Assembly: GCA_036939355.1 (NCBI GenBank)
Contig: JALLAP010000209.1
Span: 1-21,198 of the forward strand
Reading direction: 5' to 3'
Length of the DNA stretch: 21,198 nucleotides
From: Thalassiosira profunda
Lineage: Eukaryota; Bacillariophyta; Thalassiosirophyceae; Thalassiosirales; Thalassiosiraceae
The position numbers were made by a program, and so were the translations under genes. The notes under the pieces were generated by a model. The model did no database searches. It saw only the letters and a list, made by a program, of their open reading frames with translations, and had not been told where the DNA came from. Within the stretch, counting starts at the first letter, position 1, and every line of letters begins with the position of its first letter. Positions 17,668 through 21,198 of the stretch are shown here, piece by piece.

Positions 17668-19899
17668 TCAACTAACGCAACTCGCCCGACGAGGCTTGCA
17701 CTCCTCCGGGGGCACCTTGCCCCACCCGCCGCCCTTGACCTTCGTCTTGTCCGCGTGCTTATTGGCGGCCTTCCACGTCTTTTCTCCCTTCATCCACGAC
17801 GTCTGCTCCTTCGATCGCTTGGGCTTCCATCCCGTGAAGGATCGGGAGCCGGGATCCCTCGCTTTGCCCTTCTTCCTCTTGGGCGAGTCCTCCTTTGTCG
17901 CTTCCCTGTCGTTTTCCTTGTCGCTAGTAGAATCCAACTTCTTTTCTGCGACTTCCTTCTTGGCATCGTCCTTCGAGGGCAGCTCGTCGAAGCCGAAGCA
18001 CTTGGCCACCTTCCGCTGGTCCAGTGCTTGCGCGTTGTAGATGTCCCCGTACTCGTGGCTCGCGTACGTCGCGAGGTACGCGCGGTAGGCCTCCAGCGCA
18101 ATCCTTCCCAGCTTCTCGTCCTCCTTCAGCAGCCGCTCCAATTCCTTCTGCACGTTGCTGAGTTTCGGTATCTCGTACTCGCACACCCTTACCCGGGCCG
18201 CCTTGTAATACTTCAGAAAGCCAAACTGCGGCGGCGTGAGGAACAGCAACGCCCGGCAGGCGGCGTCGCCCGCGGTCTCCTCGCCCTTCCCCTGCACCTT
18301 CGCGGAGCCGATCCGTCCCACGCGCAACAGGTACTCGGACGGATCCCCGGGAGGCTCGTACTGGACGATCCAATCGCACGTGGGGGGGATGGCCAAGTCG
18401 CTCCCCTGGAAGTCGGGGACGCACAGGATGCCCTTCTCGCTTCCCGAAAACGCGAGGAACGCCTCCGTGAACTTCTCCTTGCCCATGCCGTTGTGGATCG
18501 CCCGCGCGTCGAACTTGAGTCTCCGGAGCAGCCGGCCGTAGTACTGGGTGCTCTTGGTGGTGGCGAAGAAGAGGACGATCTTGGAATTGGCATGGCGCTT
18601 GAGGAAGGTGTACAGCATGAGGAAGCGATGCTCCTCCTCGACGGTGACGAAGCAATGGCGGGCGCCCCCGTACGGCTCGGAGCGGTTGGCGGGCGGTTCC
18701 GGAGCAAAGGCCAGCTGCCTCTCCTGCGGGCCCAGCCGTTCCTTGGGGTACACCTTCTTGCGAACGACCATCCGCTCTTCATCTTTGGCCTTCTTGGGCC
18801 CGTTCCAGCTGCGGTTCCGGGGCCTGCCGGGGCTGTGCCACACCTCCAGGCGCTCCTCTGTGTCTTCCGCGCCCGGTACGACCAATCGCGTCTCCTCTCC
18901 GGTATACTCCTCCGGCTCGAGCCCCCTTGGCCGCACCTTCGGCCCAGTTTCCACCGGGGGCAATTCCCGGTAGTGCTCCTCCTCGATGTCCCGATCCTCG
19001 TCGGTCAGCTCCTCCGTGCCTCGCGTGCGGCCCGAATCTTCGGTACCGCTGTTCACCGACATCTTCAGCCGCAGCAATTGCAACTGCCGGCCCATCCGAG
19101 ACTCGTTTGGATCCGCCACGGACGGCAATTCGGTGTCGAAGCTCCCCCGCCGGCCCATGACGGACATGACGGGGTCCGCGAAACTCTCCTCGTGGAACGC
19201 CGCCTGGGTGGTGAGGGTGCGGCGGAAGGCGGTGGAGACTTCGGTTGTCGGATCGGTCGGAGCTTCGGTAACTTCTTCCTCTTCGTCGGCGTCGGGATAC
19301 CCCCCGGAATACACCTCGGTGAGGACGGGCTCGCTCTGGCCCGCGAAGCGCATGTCAATGGGCGCCGCGTCCACGTTCATGGCGCTGGCGTGGAGGTCCA
19401 GGAAGCTCTCGTCGCGAAATCCGGCCCTATCGTTGAGGGTGCACCGAAACGCCGAGTCGTTGAACAGTGCAGCATCACCGGCTGGCGCGCTTGTGTTTGA
19501 GAGGCGGAAGTAACGGCCGGCGCCGTACGGCAGGCTTTCGGAGACGACTTCGATTTCCTCGTCGCTCAGAGGGTGGTCGGCCCGGGACAGCCGGATCCTC
19601 GGCGAGCCCTGGCCGCCCTCCCGCGCGGGCGACGGCAGGAGCGAGTCGTCGTCGAGGGATCCACACTCAATCACCTCTTCCGCCAGGATGCGGTGGTGCA
19701 TCGAGCTCGATTCCGAGGCGGCGTGGGCGGCCGACGATCGGGTGTCGCCGCTGCGGGTGGTGGGGGACGAGGTGCTCCGCGTCCCGCCGAGGGAACTCCC
19801 CAGCGAGGGCTTGGAGCCGTAGAGATTATCGAGGTCGACGGAGCCGACGTACGAGTCCCCGGCCGCGGAGGGGTCGTCGCCCGGCGGTTCCTGGCCCAT
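17668..19899 (-). CDS. DDX18/Has1-like pseudohelicase: helicase C lobe plus DUF4217, no DEAD lobe
   Basis: A single-exon, 743-aa protein. Residues about 410-560 match the second RecA lobe of DDX18/Has1: EEEHRFLMLYTFLKR, KIVLFFATTKS (motif IV), CDWIVQYEPPGDPSEYLLRVGR, ALLFLTPPQFGFLKYYK. Residues about 580-640 match DUF4217 (EAYRAYLATYASHEYGDIYN, RKVAKCFGFDELP), followed by a Lys-rich tail. Has1 proteins act in nucleolar 60S ribosome assembly. The first 400 residues are not a DEAD domain but acidic, Ser-rich, probably disordered sequence; no Walker A or DEAD box is present. Motif V (normally TDVAARGLDIP) reads VPDFQGSDLAIP and motif VI (HRxGRTAR) reads LRVGRIGS, so the arginine finger is lost. 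An enzymatically dead scaffold or regulator is the likely reading. The frame is long and intact, so this is not an obvious pseudogene. Confidence 0.85.
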   Translation of the reverse strand: MGQEPPGDDPSAAGDSYVGSVDLDNLYGSKPSLGSSLGGTRSTSSPTTRSGDTRSSAAHAASESSSMHHRILAEEVIECGSLDDDSLLPSPAREGGQGSPRIRLSRADHPLSDEEIEVVSESLPYGAGRYFRLSNTSAPAGDAALFNDSAFRCTLNDRAGFRDESFLDLHASAMNVDAAPIDMRFAGQSEPVLTEVYSGGYPDADEEEEVTEAPTDPTTEVSTAFRRTLTTQAAFHEESFADPVMSVMGRRGSFDTELPSVADPNESRMGRQLQLLRLKMSVNSGTEDSGRTRGTEELTDEDRDIEEEHYRELPPVETGPKVRPRGLEPEEYTGEETRLVVPGAEDTEERLEVWHSPGRPRNRSWNGPKKAKDEERMVVRKKVYPKERLGPQERQLAFAPEPPANRSEPYGGARHCFVTVEEEHRFLMLYTFLKRHANSKIVLFFATTKSTQYYGRLLRRLKFDARAIHNGMGKEKFTEAFLAFSGSEKGILCVPDFQGSDLAIPPTCDWIVQYEPPGDPSEYLLRVGRIGSAKVQGKGEETAGDAACRALLFLTPPQFGFLKYYKAARVRVCEYEIPKLSNVQKELERLLKEDEKLGRIALEAYRAYLATYASHEYGDIYNAQALDQRKVAKCFGFDELPSKDDAKKEVAEKKLDSTSDKENDREATKEDSPKRKKGKARDPGSRSFTGWKPKRSKEQTSWMKGEKTWKAANKHADKTKVKGGGWGKVPPEECKPRRASCVS

Positions 19900-20366
19900 T
19901 GTGCTTTAGAATGCGTGCAAATGATGGGGTCGGAAGAGTGAGCCCGCCGCGGCTTATGGGCATAGGGGAGGGAGCCGTCCACATCTTGTGCATGCCCCGG
20001 GCTCCTCTTTTGCAAAGCCGGCCCTGTGAGAATGCCCGTGATTGGATTCTCATCGAGGGGCCGAGCTTAAGCAATCGTGTCAGCAGAGATGCTGTCCAAT
20101 GAGGCCGCGCCCTTTACCGGATCCCTGACGACCTTCCCGCAGTGGCCTGTGCTTTGCCGAGAAAATAATTGAGCAGCCCCAAATGACCTGTACCGTACCT
20201 ATGTACTGTCATTGGTCATTTTGTGGTCAGAGAGTCAAAAGTTTGGGCTCGCCGGTGGCCGGGCAAAGAGTTGGGCAAGCAAACGTCAGCGCAGCTCGCC
20301 ACTCGCCTGCTGCTGCAGCCAGCCGAGCGCTGAGCCGCGGCCACCGCGGCCACCACCGCGGCCACC
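19900..20366. promoter_or_regulatory. Divergent promoter, pseudohelicase / sulfotransferase
   Basis: 467 bp between two opposite start codons. It contains a CCAAT word near 20096 and an inverted one (ATTGG, 20211-20215), plus an inverted repeat AAATGACC (20181-20188) / GGTCATTT (20214-20221) enclosing GTAC words. Just before the sulfotransferase ATG three GCGGCCACC-like units occur in series. No gene is seen. Confidence 0.5.
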
Positions 20367-21198
20367 ATGGCCGCCCCGCGCGCCCATCTCCCGCGGGAGG
20401 ACTACCCGCCCATGCCGCGGCTGACCATCACCTCCGAAGAAACATTGGACAAGTGCGCATCGCTCCCTTTGCGCCCATCAGATGTCTTCATCTGCTCGTA
20501 CCCCAAAAGTGGCACGACGTGGACCCAGCACATCATGCTGTCGTTGCTCTTGGCCGATCGGCGGGGCCGCTTGGCAAAGTTGAATGGCGGGGTTGATGGG
20601 GCCGACGGCAGCGTGGCTGGCGAGGGAGGACAGCAGCGAGAAGAGGATCGAGAAGAGGATCTGGACTACGAGCATGTATCAGACTTTTCGCCCTTCTTCG
20701 AAATCGACGCCCACTGGGAGGCGACGGGTGGCGAATTAGCGAAGCATATCCGGGGAAACCACGAGCGGCTGGGGCGGAGGGTGTTTAACACCCATTTGCG
20801 GTGGGACATGCTGCCCAAGCGACGACGCGAGGGCGGGGAGCCGATGGCGGGTGGCAGCGCAAGAAGTGGCAATCATTCAGAGAAAGAGTCATCCGAGAAG
20901 GAGGAACGAAGGCGACTGCGGCCGGCGTGCGGCAAATTCCTCTACGTCACCCGTCACCTACAAGATTCCTGCGCGTCGTTCTATCACCACCTCTCCAACC
21001 AGAAGGAGGGGACGTACACAAAGGGCTTTGCGGCGTTTGCAACCGATTGGATGGCGGGCGATATACCGTTCGGATCGCCGGTGCACCACCTGCTGTCGTT
21101 CGCAGAGGGGTTTGCGGACAATGAATATGCAATGTGCGATGAAGGCAGTGGAGAAACGGGACAGCGACCGCTGCTGCTGTTGTCGTACGAACGGATGA
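20367..21198 (+). CDS. PAPS-dependent sulfotransferase (cytosolic SULT type), 3' end beyond window
   Basis: The frame from the ATG at 20367 (context CCACCATGG, in-frame TGA upstream at 20331) is open for 277 codons to the window edge. Sulfotransferase landmarks appear in order: the 5'-phosphosulfate loop YPKSGTTW (45-52) after VFICS, THL with the expected catalytic His (about 143), the 3'-phosphate site TRHLQDSCASFYHH with R196 and S204 eight apart as in SULTs, and LLLLSYERM matching the family YED(L/M) block. The enzyme moves sulfate from PAPS to a hydroxyl or amine of a small acceptor, usually in the cytosol; there is no signal peptide. Two charged low-complexity insertions (about 68-100 and 150-186) are unusual. 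The remaining C-terminal part, including the RKGxxGDWK loop, lies outside the window. Confidence 0.85.
   Translation, partial: MAAPRAHLPREDYPPMPRLTITSEETLDKCASLPLRPSDVFICSYPKSGTTWTQHIMLSLLLADRRGRLAKLNGGVDGADGSVAGEGGQQREEDREEDLDYEHVSDFSPFFEIDAHWEATGGELAKHIRGNHERLGRRVFNTHLRWDMLPKRRREGGEPMAGGSARSGNHSEKESSEKEERRRLRPACGKFLYVTRHLQDSCASFYHHLSNQKEGTYTKGFAAFATDWMAGDIPFGSPVHHLLSFAEGFADNEYAMCDEGSGETGQRPLLLLSYERM

Noticed and set aside
17659..19500. 613-codon plus-strand frame opposite the pseudohelicase
   Set aside because: The minus strand has clear helicase C and DUF4217 similarity; the plus frame shows none.
1..21198. tRNA, rRNA or other structured RNA genes, operons or a biosynthetic cluster
   Set aside because: No cloverleaf or rRNA sequence was noticed, and the gene functions and orientations do not form a shared pathway.

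Overview
The window looks like nuclear DNA of a photosynthetic stramenopile, most likely a diatom. Grounds: spliceosomal introns of about 74-150 nt with GT...AG ends, GC-rich coding sequence, an HSF-type DNA-binding domain of the form that is strongly expanded in diatoms (GWGFK ... GPDQNAYYHE), a type II membrane FG-GAP protein, an ankyrin protein with 'LALYP'-style repeats, and a secreted Lys/Ser/Asp-rich protein reminiscent of biosilica proteins. The assignment to diatoms is inference; nothing here fixes the genus.

Layout, left to right: the first codons of a glycosyltransferase family 2 gene run off the left edge (-), divergent from a 72-residue PIG-Y-like gene (+, 222-440). Then come a three-exon HSF transcription factor (-, 1102-2950), an FAD-dependent monooxygenase (-, 3640-4965), and a four-exon FG-GAP membrane protein (+, 5349-7486). 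A tandem duplication follows: a decayed copy (7675-7877), then an intact gene (8108-8776) for a secreted protein with an M15/LAS-type zinc-peptidase motif. Next is a two-exon ankyrin plus HEAT-like protein (-, 8891-12449) with a 304-nt AT-rich intron holding a perfect 18-bp hairpin. After it lie an unrecognised two-exon gene (-, 13355-14460), a 435-bp foldback/MITE-like element (14578-15012) in a divergent promoter, and a secreted basic repeat protein with two beta-sandwich-like domains (+, 15339-17576). The window closes with a DDX18/Has1-like protein that has lost its DEAD ATPase lobe and key motifs (-, 17668-19899), and a PAPS-dependent sulfotransferase cut by the right edge (+, 20367-21198).

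These are mostly independent eukaryotic genes, not an operon; I see no evidence of one joint pathway. The most unusual items are the Has1-like pseudohelicase, the silaffin-like secreted protein, the bacterial-type LAS peptidase with its dead tandem copy, and the two foldback structures. All exon joins were derived by hand from GT/AG sites, reading frame and family fit, and no search or computation was run.
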